A stretch of DNA of 64,000 bases, taken from Runella sp. SP2. GTDB lineage: Bacteria > Bacteroidota > Bacteroidia > Cytophagales > Spirosomataceae. The position numbers were made by a program, and so were the translations under genes. Below are positions 17,807-26,507 of the stretch, in pieces (the stretch's first letter is position 1; every line of letters starts with the position of its first letter). The notes beneath the pieces were generated by a model, which searched no databases, was not told where the DNA came from, and saw only the letters and a list, made by a program, of their open reading frames with translations. The DNA is taken from assembly GCF_003711225.1 (NCBI RefSeq), contig NZ_CP031030.1, positions 1,550,001-1,614,000 on the forward strand, written 5' to 3'.

Positions 17807-18955
17807 ATGGCTCGAAAAATTAGAATGGGCATGGTTGGTGGAGGCCGTGGGGCTTTCATTGGAGGAGTACACCGAATTGCGGCTGCCATCGACGGTGAGA
17901 TTGACCTAGTATGCGGAGCGTTTAGCTCAACGCCCGAAAAGTCGAAAGCATCAGGTGAAGACCTTATGCTTGATCCGTCGCGTTGTTATGGCGATTTCAA
18001 AGAAATGATTCAAAAAGAAAAACGCCGTAAAGACCGCATGGACGTGGTGTCGATTGTAACGCCTAACCACATGCACTTTGCCCCAGCTAAAATGGCGCTC
18101 GAAAACGGCTTCCACGTGATTTGTGATAAGCCCGTGACGTTTTCGTTGAGTGAGGCTAGAAAATTGCAAGAAATTGTTGAAAAGACGGGTTTAACTTTTG
18201 CCTTAACCCATAACTATACGGGCTACCCAATGGTAAAAGAAGCGCGTCAACGTATCAAAAGTGGAGCCATCGGCGCTATTCGTAAAGTGGTGGTTGAATA
18301 CCCGCAAGGCTGGTTGTCGTTTCCTGTCGAAAAAGATGGGTCGAAACAAGCTGAATGGCGTACCGATCCAAAACGTTCAGGAATTGCAGGGGCGGTGGGT
18401 GACATCGGAACTCACGCAGAAAACCTTGCCGAATACATTACAGGTTTGAAAATAACGGAATTGTGTGCCGACGTGAGCCGCGTGGTAGAAGGGCGTGTGT
18501 TGGATGATGACGCCAACGTTTTGCTTCGTTTTGACAACGGCGCAAGAGGAATTTTGCATTGTAGCCAAATTTGTAATGGTGATTGGAATGGCCTCAATAT
18601 CCGCATTTACGGGGAGTTGGGAAGTTTGCACTGGCACCAAGAAACACCTCAATATTTACACCACAAAAGCACAGATGGTTATCAGATTTATCAGCCATCG
18701 GTGGGGCAATTGTCAGACTCAGCTAATGCCCACTCACGCATTCCGTTTGGTCACCCAGAAGGGTATTTGGAAGCTTTTGCCAACGTCTATCGTAATTTTG
18801 CCCGTACGGTACGTAAGCGCATGAATGGTGAAGAACCCAATGAATTTGATTTAGATTTCCCAACCATCGAAGACGGTATCCGTGGAATGCAATTTGTCGA
18901 AACGGTCATCGCTTCGGGAAAAAGCAACAGCAAATGGGTGAAGTTTAAAGGATAA
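17807..18955 (+). CDS. Gfo/Idh/MocA family NAD(P)-dependent oxidoreductase
   Basis: The 382-residue cytoplasmic enzyme has an N-terminal Rossmann fold with MGMVGGGRGAFIGGVHR, the SIVTPNHMH strand, and CDKPVTFS in the place of the family's EKP motif with catalytic Lys. The C-terminal alpha/beta domain has GAVGDIGTHAENLAEYITG, where Asp and His are the usual catalytic and substrate residues. Members oxidise or reduce sugars, inositols or keto-sugars with NAD(P). No signal peptide is present. It is divergent from an MFS permease, and the pair looks like an uptake-plus-oxidation module. A hairpin at 18968-19000 follows the stop. Confidence 0.93.
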   Translation: MARKIRMGMVGGGRGAFIGGVHRIAAAIDGEIDLVCGAFSSTPEKSKASGEDLMLDPSRCYGDFKEMIQKEKRRKDRMDVVSIVTPNHMHFAPAKMALENGFHVICDKPVTFSLSEARKLQEIVEKTGLTFALTHNYTGYPMVKEARQRIKSGAIGAIRKVVVEYPQGWLSFPVEKDGSKQAEWRTDPKRSGIAGAVGDIGTHAENLAEYITGLKITELCADVSRVVEGRVLDDDANVLLRFDNGARGILHCSQICNGDWNGLNIRIYGELGSLHWHQETPQYLHHKSTDGYQIYQPSVGQLSDSANAHSRIPFGHPEGYLEAFANVYRNFARTVRKRMNGEEPNEFDLDFPTIEDGIRGMQFVETVIASGKSNSKWVKFKG

Positions 18956-18967
18956 AATTGCTTAAAT

Positions 18968-19000
18968 AACATCCTGTATATGTATAATGTACAGGATGTT
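18968..19000. terminator. Hairpin after the Gfo/Idh/MocA gene
   Basis: AACATCCTGTA (18968-18978) and TACAGGATGTT (18990-19000) form an 11-bp perfect stem with an 11-base loop. No long T-run follows, so it could instead be an operator or RNA-stabilising hairpin upstream of the sigma factor gene at 19063. Confidence 0.5.
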
Positions 19001-19062
19001 ATACAGAAAATCAACCATCATTAGTTACCTCTTAAATCAGAAAAACATGATTCGCTATTTGA

Positions 19063-19647
19063 ATGAAATTGACGCAAGTACATCTTGATGAGCGAGAGCT
19101 GTGGGATCGCCTGAAATCGGGAGATACAAATGCGTTTGGACAAATTTCGACGCATTATTATCGGATATTGTTTGACTATGGCCGTAAATTCACCAAAGAC
19201 CGTGAACTTATAAAAGATGTCATTCAAGATGCGCTAGTGGTGTTGTGGCAAAAAAGAGCCCACATCAATCCCGACGAAAATGCCAAATTGTACTTACTCA
19301 AAATCATTCGGAATAGTTTATTCAAAGAACTGCAAAAACAGCACCTGCGGGTAACCGATGGCCAGTTTGATGAACTGGAATTTATGGAGCCGGAAGAATC
19401 GTTTATCATTTCGGCAGAATCATCACAGCAGATGAATGCCAAGCTGCAATTACACCTCAAAAATCTTCCCAAGCGGCAGCAAGAAGTACTTTTTCTGAAA
19501 TTTTACGAAGACCTCAGCAATGACCAAATCGCGGAGGTAATGAATATTCATCGCCAATCGGTCGCCAATTTGCTCCACAATGGCCTTCGGCTGCTCAAAA
19601 ACCGCTTTTTTCTTACGACCCTCTATTTCATTTTGGCCAGGTGTTGA
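19063..19647 (+). CDS. FecI-type ECF RNA polymerase sigma factor
   Basis: The 194-residue protein has sigma region 2 at about residues 20-90 (AFGQISTHYYRILFDYGRKF; DVIQDALVVLWQKR) and region 4 at about residues 125-180 (LPKRQQEVLFLKFYEDLSNDQIAEVM and a helix-turn-helix). It is the first gene of the classic Bacteroidota set FecI-FecR-SusC(STN)-SusD, where the receptor reports ligand to FecR, which frees the sigma factor to transcribe susC and susD. The FecR gene starts 136 bases on. No autoregulatory sequence could be identified with certainty. Confidence 0.92.
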   Translation: MKLTQVHLDERELWDRLKSGDTNAFGQISTHYYRILFDYGRKFTKDRELIKDVIQDALVVLWQKRAHINPDENAKLYLLKIIRNSLFKELQKQHLRVTDGQFDELEFMEPEESFIISAESSQQMNAKLQLHLKNLPKRQQEVLFLKFYEDLSNDQIAEVMNIHRQSVANLLHNGLRLLKNRFFLTTLYFILARC

Positions 19648-19783
19648 CAATTTGTTAACACGCCAAATTTCTCCCGCCTGAGAAATACCTTCTTTTTTGC
19701 ATAATAAATTTTGACTTTCATGAGTATAGACCACCAAAGTCTGGATATACCTTATAAAAGCAGAGATAAGTACTATTTTTTCT

Positions 19784-20875
19784 ATGATAGATTATAGTAA
19801 GTTCGAGGTAGAAGATTTTATAACCGACGAATCCTTTGGCGAGTGGGTCAAGGGTAAGTCGGACAAGCATACGGCATTTTGGGAGTTTTGGCTGGAAGCA
19901 CATCCTGAAAAAAAAGAAATTGTGAAGCAAGCAAGGCAGTTGTTGGAGGCTCTTAAAAACCAACCGACGGCTATCAACGACGACGAAATTTCCATTGAAG
20001 TCGCCAAAGTAGTAAGCCAAGTGGAGGAAGAACAACCTCGTTTACTTTTTCTATGGTGGGGAAAGGTGGCAGCAGCAGCAGTGGTGGCTTTGGGAATAGG
20101 CGTATGGTTTTGGGCCACGTTTGTACCAAATACAACAGCTACAGTAGCGACTTTACCACTAAACAGCACCACCACAAAGAATGCAAAAGTAGAAGTAATC
20201 AATAACACCAATTCCGATTACACGGCGTCTTTACCCGATGGCAGTAGCGTAGTGCTGAAAAAAGGGAGCAAAGTGAGTTTTATTGAAAAATTTGTGGGCG
20301 ACAAACGCGAAGTGTTTTTGACGGGGGAGGGTTTCTTTAACGTGGTTCGCAATCCCGCCCAACCTTTTTATGTGTATGCCAATGGCCTAGTGACGCGGGT
20401 ATTGGGAACGAGTTTTACGGTACGGGCTTATGCCAAAGACAAAGAAGTAACAGTGGCAGTAAAAACGGGTAAGGTGATGGTGTACTCGCTCTCAGAATTG
20501 AAAAAATCGGAGCAAAATGCCAATTATCAGGTACAAAGTTTGTATTTAACCCCCAACCAGAAAGCCACTTTTGAGCGTGAGGTAGAAAAGTTCAATAAAG
20601 CATTGGTAGCACAACCAACAATCATTACCAAACCTGTTGAAACGCCCAATTTTACCTTTGAAAATACCCCGATTGCTGAAGTATTCCAACGTCTCAAAAC
20701 GGCCTATGGCGTCGATATTGTGTATGATGCAGAAGTGATGAAAAACTGCTCCGTTACGGCACCTTTGGGAGACGAATCGCTTTTTACGAAGCTGACCATC
20801 ATTTGCAAAACCATCGGGGCGCGTTACGAAATCGTCGAAACCGAAATTGTGGTTTCGGGCCGCGGGTGTCCCTAA
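19784..20875 (+). CDS. FecR-family anti-sigma factor / signal transducer
   Basis: The 363-residue inner-membrane protein has a cytoplasmic N-terminal part (about residues 1-85), a single membrane helix (VAAAAVVALGIGVWFWATF, about 90-110), a periplasmic FecR domain (about 140-240, including YTASLPDGSSVVLKKGS and VKTGKVMVYS) and a C-terminal DUF4974-like domain (FENTPIAEVFQRLKTAYGV) that should meet the STN domain of the receptor. It holds the FecI sigma factor inactive until the SusC protein encoded at 21104 signals. The order and strand of the neighbouring genes support this pairing. Confidence 0.93.
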   Translation: MIDYSKFEVEDFITDESFGEWVKGKSDKHTAFWEFWLEAHPEKKEIVKQARQLLEALKNQPTAINDDEISIEVAKVVSQVEEEQPRLLFLWWGKVAAAAVVALGIGVWFWATFVPNTTATVATLPLNSTTTKNAKVEVINNTNSDYTASLPDGSSVVLKKGSKVSFIEKFVGDKREVFLTGEGFFNVVRNPAQPFYVYANGLVTRVLGTSFTVRAYAKDKEVTVAVKTGKVMVYSLSELKKSEQNANYQVQSLYLTPNQKATFEREVEKFNKALVAQPTIITKPVETPNFTFENTPIAEVFQRLKTAYGVDIVYDAEVMKNCSVTAPLGDESLFTKLTIICKTIGARYEIVETEIVVSGRGCP

Positions 20876-20969
20876 ATTGTGAACTTTAATGCTATTCCTC
20901 TCTACTAAACTATCCTAAACTTAAACCGAACTCTATGTCTCCATAACTACCTAACTCCTTTAAAAAACG

Positions 20970-21000
20970 AAGTCGGCAATGGTCGCAACATTACCGACTT
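20970..21000 (+). terminator. Hairpin in the leader of the STN-type susC gene
   Basis: AAGTCGGCAATG (20970-20981) pairs with CATTACCGACTT (20989-21000), with one mismatch. It lies between fecR and susC and may act as a partial terminator or leader structure that sets different levels for regulator and transporter genes. Confidence 0.5.
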
Positions 21001-21103
21001 GCAGTTTTATCCCCTCCATTTTGTTGTGCTGCAACTGCCCGATTTCTCGGGTGCTGGGTGGGATTTTGTCCAAAAAAATTTGAACTAAAACCAAACCAAA
21101 TGT

Positions 21104-24100
21104 ATGGAAAGTTTACCAAAAAAGCGCAAACTGTTGCTTATAGCTATGCGAATCACCTGTTTACAACTACTGATTAGTGTCGTGCTTAGTGGTTTGGCCG
21201 TCGCGCGTGAGGGACTGGCCCAAGAAGCGCTGAATCGTAACATCAGCCTTTCGGTCGAAAATAAGCCATTAAAAACTGCATTGACGCTCATTGAAAAAAC
21301 AGCTAACGTCAAATTTACGTATTTACCGCAGCTGATTGCCAAAAACGACAAAGTGTCATTGACAGTTTCGAACCAACAGCTGTCGGTCGTGCTTGAAAAA
21401 CTACTGCGCCCGTTGGGATTATCGTATGAAGCATCGGGAGAGTACATTATTCTGACCAAAGCGGATGTTCAGATGCTCGAAAAAAGGAGCTACGTGCCGA
21501 TGCAAACCATAGAACAGAATGTAAAAGGACGTATCAACGACGAAAAAGGGGAGGGGCTTCCTGGCGTGAGTGTGGTCGTAAAAGGAACACAACGTGGCAC
21601 TACCACAAACGCCAACGGAGAGTTTTCGCTGGTTGTACCTGACAGTAAAACAGTGTTGATTATCAGTTACGTAGGATATACACCCCAAGAAATTATTGTT
21701 GGGAATCAATCGACGATTTTGATTTCGCTCAAAGCTGACTTGAAAACGTTGAACGAAGTCGTAGTGGTTGGTTATGGCGTTCAGAAGAAAGCCAACTTGA
21801 CTGGTGCGGTGGACATGGTTACGAGCGAGATATTTGAAAACCGTCCGATGACCAACCTGAACCAAGGTATGCAAGGGGTGTTGCCCAACCTTAACATCAA
21901 GATGATGGATGGGAAGCCCAACCAAGCACCAAGTTTTAACATTCGGGGGACGACCTCGATTGGACAAGGTGGAAACGCCTTGGTTTTGATTGATAACGTG
22001 GAGGGTGATCCAAGTTTGTTGAATCCCAACGATATTGCTAGTGTTACCTTGTTAAAAGACGCAGCTTCGGCTTCAATTTACGGAGCAAGGGGGGTATTTG
22101 GAGTGGTGTTGATTACCACAAAAAATCCAGCAGCGGGAAAAACAAACGTTACCTATTCGACCAATTATTCGTTCAAAAAGCCCATTGCAAGACCTGACTT
22201 GGTTACAGATGGATATACTTGGGCCTCAATGTTTGCCGAGTCATTCGTCAATTTTGGAGGAACGTTTCCCCAAAATGCCAATAAAACCCTCAAGTTTTCT
22301 CAGGCGTATTTGAATGAACTCAAACGGCGCTCGGAGGTAGGAGGCTTGCCAGAAGTAGAAATTGATCCTGCAACGGGTGAGTATGTCTATTATGGCAGTA
22401 CAGATTATTATGGGCATTTATACAAAGATGTTAACAACTCCAACGAGCACAACCTGAGTATCTCTGGAAGCACCGACAAAGCGAGTTACCTAATTACGGG
22501 TCGTTATTTTGGTCAAGAAGGTTTGTTTCGCTACAACTCGGACGATTATCGGGTTTTCAACTTTACAGGTAAAGGTTCGATTCAGCTATTCCCTTGGTTG
22601 AAAATCAATAACATGTCGCAATACTCCGATATGAAATACCACAACCCATCGAATGTCGGCGAAGGTGGGGGTGTTTGGCGTAATATTGCGGATGAAGGCC
22701 ACCCTTTGGCGCCTTTGTTGAACCCCGACGGTACCATTACTTTTTCGGCAGCGTACAGCATTGGTGATTTTTACTACGGTAAAAACGGCATTGACAACAA
22801 CAAAAAGGTGTTTAGAAATACGACTGGATTTGTATCTCAGTTTTTTAACGACAAATTGAGAGTCAAAGGTGATTTTACGATTCAAAATACCGACAACAAT
22901 GACCGAATCAAGGCAGTGCCTGTGCCTTATAGTGTCAAACCTGGTACAATAGCGTACGTTGGAACGACGACCAATTCCATCAATGATGTGTATCGTGAAA
23001 CGTCGTACATGACGACCAACCTTTATACGGAGTACGAGAATACGTTCAAGGAAAACCATTATTTGAAAGCGATGGTGGGGTATAACTACGAGCAATCAAA
23101 TTTTAAGCGGTTATCTGCCCAACGCAACGGCCTTATTTTTGAGGATGCACAAGACATTAACTTAGCGCTAGGGCAGGCCATTACTGCCACGGGAGGCTGG
23201 GAAAGATGGAAAATTCAAGGAGGTTTTGCAAGGCTCAACTATTCGTACAAAGACCGATATTTGTTGGAAGTAAACGGTCGTTACGATGGGTCTTCTAAAT
23301 TTCCTGCCAATCAGCGATTTGCCTTTTTTCCATCGTACTCTTTCGGTTGGAGGTTATCCAAAGAGCCCTTCTGGAAAGTATCAGAACGTATTGTTTCCGA
23401 TTTAAAACTAAGGGCATCTTATGGGTCATTAGGAAATGGGAACATCAGCTCGTATGCTTACTTGGAGCAATTCTCAATTTCGCAATCATCCATGATTTTG
23501 GCAGGTCAGCGGCCACAGCAAACCAGAAACCCAACGGTTTTGCCTGAGGGGCTTACATGGGAAACCGCCACCACCAAGAACATCGGGATTGATTTGTCGA
23601 TGCTTTCCAATCGGTTGACTTTTGTGGCTGATGCTTATATCCGAACCACAACCGATATGTTTACCGTAGGTTTGACGCTTCCTGCTGTTTTTGGCGCGAC
23701 TGCTCCCAAGGGTAACTATGCCGATTTGGAAACCAAAGGTTGGGAAGCCATGCTGTCGTACCGCGATAAATTTTCGCTGGGCTCAAAGCCATTTAATTTT
23801 GATTTGCGCCTAACGATGGCTGATTATAAGGCGGTAATTACTAAATATAATAACCCACAAAAATTGTTAAATGACTATTACGAAGGACAAGTATTGGGTG
23901 AAATTTGGGGATACCAAACCGATGGTTTCTTTAAGTCGGCAGATGACGTAAAAAACAGTGCGAGCCAGAATTTGTTCAGAACTGCTTCCAATGGACTTTG
24001 GTTTCCAGGTGATATTAAGTTCAAGGATGTCAACGGAGACGGTGCCATTACGCCAGGTACCGATCGGGTAGAAAACCCAGGCGATCGCTCTATCATTGGT

Positions 24101-24655
24101 AATTCTACCCCAAGATATACCTACGGCATAATGCTAGGTGCTGACTGGAATAATTTCTTCTTCTCCGCTTTTATTCAGGGTGTTGGGCAACAAAATTGGT
24201 ATCCAAGCAGGGAAGCAAGTCTATTTTGGGGACAATACAACCGTCCTTATGGAGATATTCCCAAGAGTCAATTGGGAAATATCTGGACCGAACAAAACCC
24301 CGACGCGTACTTCCCACGCTATGTGTCGCGGATTGCTAGTAATGCCAACGGAACCCTCAGCGCGGCTCAGACTCGCTACTTACAAAATGTGGCGTATATG
24401 CGTCTGAAAAACATTCAAATAGGGTACAATCTGCCCCGCGCCATCGTTTCAAAAATTGGTTCTTCGGCAGGACGAGTTTTCGTGTCGGCTGAAAATATTT
24501 GGTCATTATCACCGCTTTACAAACATACCCGTGATTTTGACGTAGAAAGCGCCGTTGCTTCCGACCAAGTATTTAGCCCTGGAGGAAACTCTGGCGATGC
24601 CTACAACTATCCAATTATGAAAAGTGTAACCGTTGGTTTGTCTATCACTTTCTAA
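21104..24655 (+). CDS. SusC/RagA TonB-linked receptor with N-terminal STN signalling domain
   Basis: At 1183 residues this is the longer, transducing type of SusC. After a signal peptide (LLISVVLSGLAVA) comes an STN domain at about residues 45-120 (ISLSVENKPLKTALTLIEK; LEKLLRPLGLSYEASGEYI), then a carboxypeptidase-D-like regulatory domain (VKGRINDEKGEGLPGVSV), the plug (LNEVVVVGYGVQKKANLTGA; NIRGTTS; VLIDNVEGDPS; LLKDAASASIYGARGVFGV) and the barrel ending in VGLSITF. The plug has VLIDNVEG in place of the more usual VVDGVPG. The STN domain should contact the FecR protein encoded just upstream. SusD follows 19 bases later. Ligand unknown; these pairs import glycans, or sometimes peptides. Confidence 0.95.
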   Translation: MESLPKKRKLLLIAMRITCLQLLISVVLSGLAVAREGLAQEALNRNISLSVENKPLKTALTLIEKTANVKFTYLPQLIAKNDKVSLTVSNQQLSVVLEKLLRPLGLSYEASGEYIILTKADVQMLEKRSYVPMQTIEQNVKGRINDEKGEGLPGVSVVVKGTQRGTTTNANGEFSLVVPDSKTVLIISYVGYTPQEIIVGNQSTILISLKADLKTLNEVVVVGYGVQKKANLTGAVDMVTSEIFENRPMTNLNQGMQGVLPNLNIKMMDGKPNQAPSFNIRGTTSIGQGGNALVLIDNVEGDPSLLNPNDIASVTLLKDAASASIYGARGVFGVVLITTKNPAAGKTNVTYSTNYSFKKPIARPDLVTDGYTWASMFAESFVNFGGTFPQNANKTLKFSQAYLNELKRRSEVGGLPEVEIDPATGEYVYYGSTDYYGHLYKDVNNSNEHNLSISGSTDKASYLITGRYFGQEGLFRYNSDDYRVFNFTGKGSIQLFPWLKINNMSQYSDMKYHNPSNVGEGGGVWRNIADEGHPLAPLLNPDGTITFSAAYSIGDFYYGKNGIDNNKKVFRNTTGFVSQFFNDKLRVKGDFTIQNTDNNDRIKAVPVPYSVKPGTIAYVGTTTNSINDVYRETSYMTTNLYTEYENTFKENHYLKAMVGYNYEQSNFKRLSAQRNGLIFEDAQDINLALGQAITATGGWERWKIQGGFARLNYSYKDRYLLEVNGRYDGSSKFPANQRFAFFPSYSFGWRLSKEPFWKVSERIVSDLKLRASYGSLGNGNISSYAYLEQFSISQSSMILAGQRPQQTRNPTVLPEGLTWETATTKNIGIDLSMLSNRLTFVADAYIRTTTDMFTVGLTLPAVFGATAPKGNYADLETKGWEAMLSYRDKFSLGSKPFNFDLRLTMADYKAVITKYNNPQKLLNDYYEGQVLGEIWGYQTDGFFKSADDVKNSASQNLFRTASNGLWFPGDIKFKDVNGDGAITPGTDRVENPGDRSIIGNSTPRYTYGIMLGADWNNFFFSAFIQGVGQQNWYPSREASLFWGQYNRPYGDIPKSQLGNIWTEQNPDAYFPRYVSRIASNANGTLSAAQTRYLQNVAYMRLKNIQIGYNLPRAIVSKIGSSAGRVFVSAENIWSLSPLYKHTRDFDVESAVASDQVFSPGGNSGDAYNYPIMKSVTVGLSITF

Positions 24656-24674
24656 CCACCAAAAAAGTACGACT

Positions 24675-26444
24675 ATGAAGCTTAAATACATCCTTATATT
24701 ACTTGTCGCAACCTTATGTGTGGGTTGTGATTTGGAGGAACTTCCAGAAGCAACTACTTCAAAGGGGCCTATATTTGGTAGCGAAAGTGGCTTGGTGCTT
24801 TATACCAACTCGTTTTATACGATGTTTAATGGTAAAAACCTCCACCGAGCCGATGCCATGTCAGACTACTTGGCGCGGCGAGAGTCACCCTCTTTTATTA
24901 CCGAAGGCAACTACAGTGCCCAAGTGAGTACGGGCTGGAGTTGGTCAGATTTGAGAAATATCAATTATTTTATCCAAAACTGCAACGACCCCAAAGTGCC
25001 TCTTGCTGTACGTAAAAATTATTTGGGCATTGCAAGGTTCTTTCGGGCTTGGTTTTATTTTGATAAGGTCAAACGTTTTGGTGATGTGCCTTGGTATGGT
25101 AAAGCGCTTGACGTAGCGGATACGGAATTGCTGTTTAAAGGCCGAGATCCGCGTAGTGTAGTGATGGATTCGGTGGTGGCCGACTTGGACTATGCTTGTC
25201 AAAACATATCAGCGAGCAGCGAGCCAACCAGAAGCTTAGTGACCAAGTACGTTGCATACGCATTTAAGGCACGTGTTTGCCTTTTTGAAGGAACTTTCCG
25301 AAAATACCACACCAATTTAGGGCTGCAAAATACAGCCGCTGGTTTTCTGACCCAAGCGGCTGAGGCAGCTAAAAAAGTAATGGACGAAGGTGGATATAAA
25401 CTATTTGATGGGTCGGGAACGGACAAATCGTACCGCCAAGTATTTATCAGTGCTGCGCCAGTTAGTACGGAAGTGATGCTGTCAGCGGTGTGTGATTTGG
25501 CCCTCAACAACCTAAACGATGCCAATTGGTACTGGACAAGCGGTACCTATGGCGACAAAGCGAGCTTTATTCGGACGTTTATTAATACGTATTTGAACAT
25601 CGACGGAACGCCATTTACCAATAATCCAGCTTACAAAACCATGTTGTTTAAGGATGAGGTAAAAGGACGCGACAGACGTCTTCAACAAACCATTCGGGTA
25701 GGTGACTATAAGCGTACTAGCGGGGGAGTGTTGGTGCCATCGCCGCCGTTGTTTTCATATACCTTCACGGGTTATATGCCGATCAAATGGACGTTGGATG
25801 ACATGTATTACGATACCCGCGACTTGAACATTAACTCCGTTTCTATTTTCCGCTTTGCTGAAGTATTACTCAACTACGCTGAGGCAAAAGCTGAATTAGG
25901 AACGCTTACCGACGCTGATTGGGCTGCTTCGATTGGAGCTTTGCGTAAGCGTGCAGGCATTACGGGTGGACTTACGACCAAACCAACGGTGGTGGATAGC
26001 TATTTGCAATCGAAGTATTTCCCAGCCATTACCGACCCTGTGGTGTTGGAAGTACGTCGGGAACGTGGCATTGAGCTTTGTTTGGAAGGTTTCCGCTTTG
26101 ACGATATTTTAAGATGGAAACGCGGAGAGTTGATGCAAATGGAGTGGAATGGTATGTACGTCCCGTCGCTCAATACGCCGATGGATTTGAACGAAGACGG
26201 GATTTTGGACGTGGCATTTTACAAAACGCTGCCATCGTCGCGCCCTGCGGGAGTGACTTACGTGGAAGTGTCTCCTACCATCGCGGGCAAACCTAATTCT
26301 CAACTTATTTCGGGAGATACTTCGGGGGAATTGACGTGGTTGAACAACATTCCACGTAAGTGGACAGACCGAAACTATTATTATCCGATTCCAACGGCTG
26401 ATATTATTACCAATCCAAAGCTTACCCAAAATGCGGGCTGGTAG
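24675..26444 (+). CDS. RagB/SusD family nutrient-binding outer-membrane lipoprotein
   Basis: The 589-residue protein has a lipoprotein signal (YILILLVATLCVGC, Cys18) and the SusD fold: N-terminal SusD-like domain with FFRAWFYFDKVKRFGDVPWYG and a C-terminal RagB domain with RFAEVLLNYAEAKAEL, RRERGIELCLEGFRFDDILRW and the terminal YPIPTADIITNPKLTQN. These are classical landmarks of RagB/SusD proteins, which cap the SusC barrel. The ATG at 24675 lies 19 bases after the susC stop and places the signal peptide correctly; a codon at 24633 would overlap susC. It is the last gene of the FecI/FecR/SusC/SusD set. Confidence 0.95.
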   Translation: MKLKYILILLVATLCVGCDLEELPEATTSKGPIFGSESGLVLYTNSFYTMFNGKNLHRADAMSDYLARRESPSFITEGNYSAQVSTGWSWSDLRNINYFIQNCNDPKVPLAVRKNYLGIARFFRAWFYFDKVKRFGDVPWYGKALDVADTELLFKGRDPRSVVMDSVVADLDYACQNISASSEPTRSLVTKYVAYAFKARVCLFEGTFRKYHTNLGLQNTAAGFLTQAAEAAKKVMDEGGYKLFDGSGTDKSYRQVFISAAPVSTEVMLSAVCDLALNNLNDANWYWTSGTYGDKASFIRTFINTYLNIDGTPFTNNPAYKTMLFKDEVKGRDRRLQQTIRVGDYKRTSGGVLVPSPPLFSYTFTGYMPIKWTLDDMYYDTRDLNINSVSIFRFAEVLLNYAEAKAELGTLTDADWAASIGALRKRAGITGGLTTKPTVVDSYLQSKYFPAITDPVVLEVRRERGIELCLEGFRFDDILRWKRGELMQMEWNGMYVPSLNTPMDLNEDGILDVAFYKTLPSSRPAGVTYVEVSPTIAGKPNSQLISGDTSGELTWLNNIPRKWTDRNYYYPIPTADIITNPKLTQNAGW

Positions 26445-26472
26445 AGATTGGTAAGGATTTTTGTATTTTATC

Positions 26473-26506
26473 ACGCGCTCGGCCAACGGTCGAGCGCGTT
26501 TGTTTT
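26473..26506 (+). terminator. Intrinsic terminator after the second susD gene
   Basis: ACGCGCTCG (26473-26481) pairs with CGAGCGCGT (26491-26499), followed by TTGTTTTT. It ends the susCD operon just before the convergent regulator gene. Confidence 0.85.
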
Positions 26507-26507
26507 T

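Noticed and set aside
19720-19797. 25-codon frame between the sigma factor and fecR genes
   Set aside because: It overlaps the fecR start, has no recognisable feature and is of a length expected by chance.
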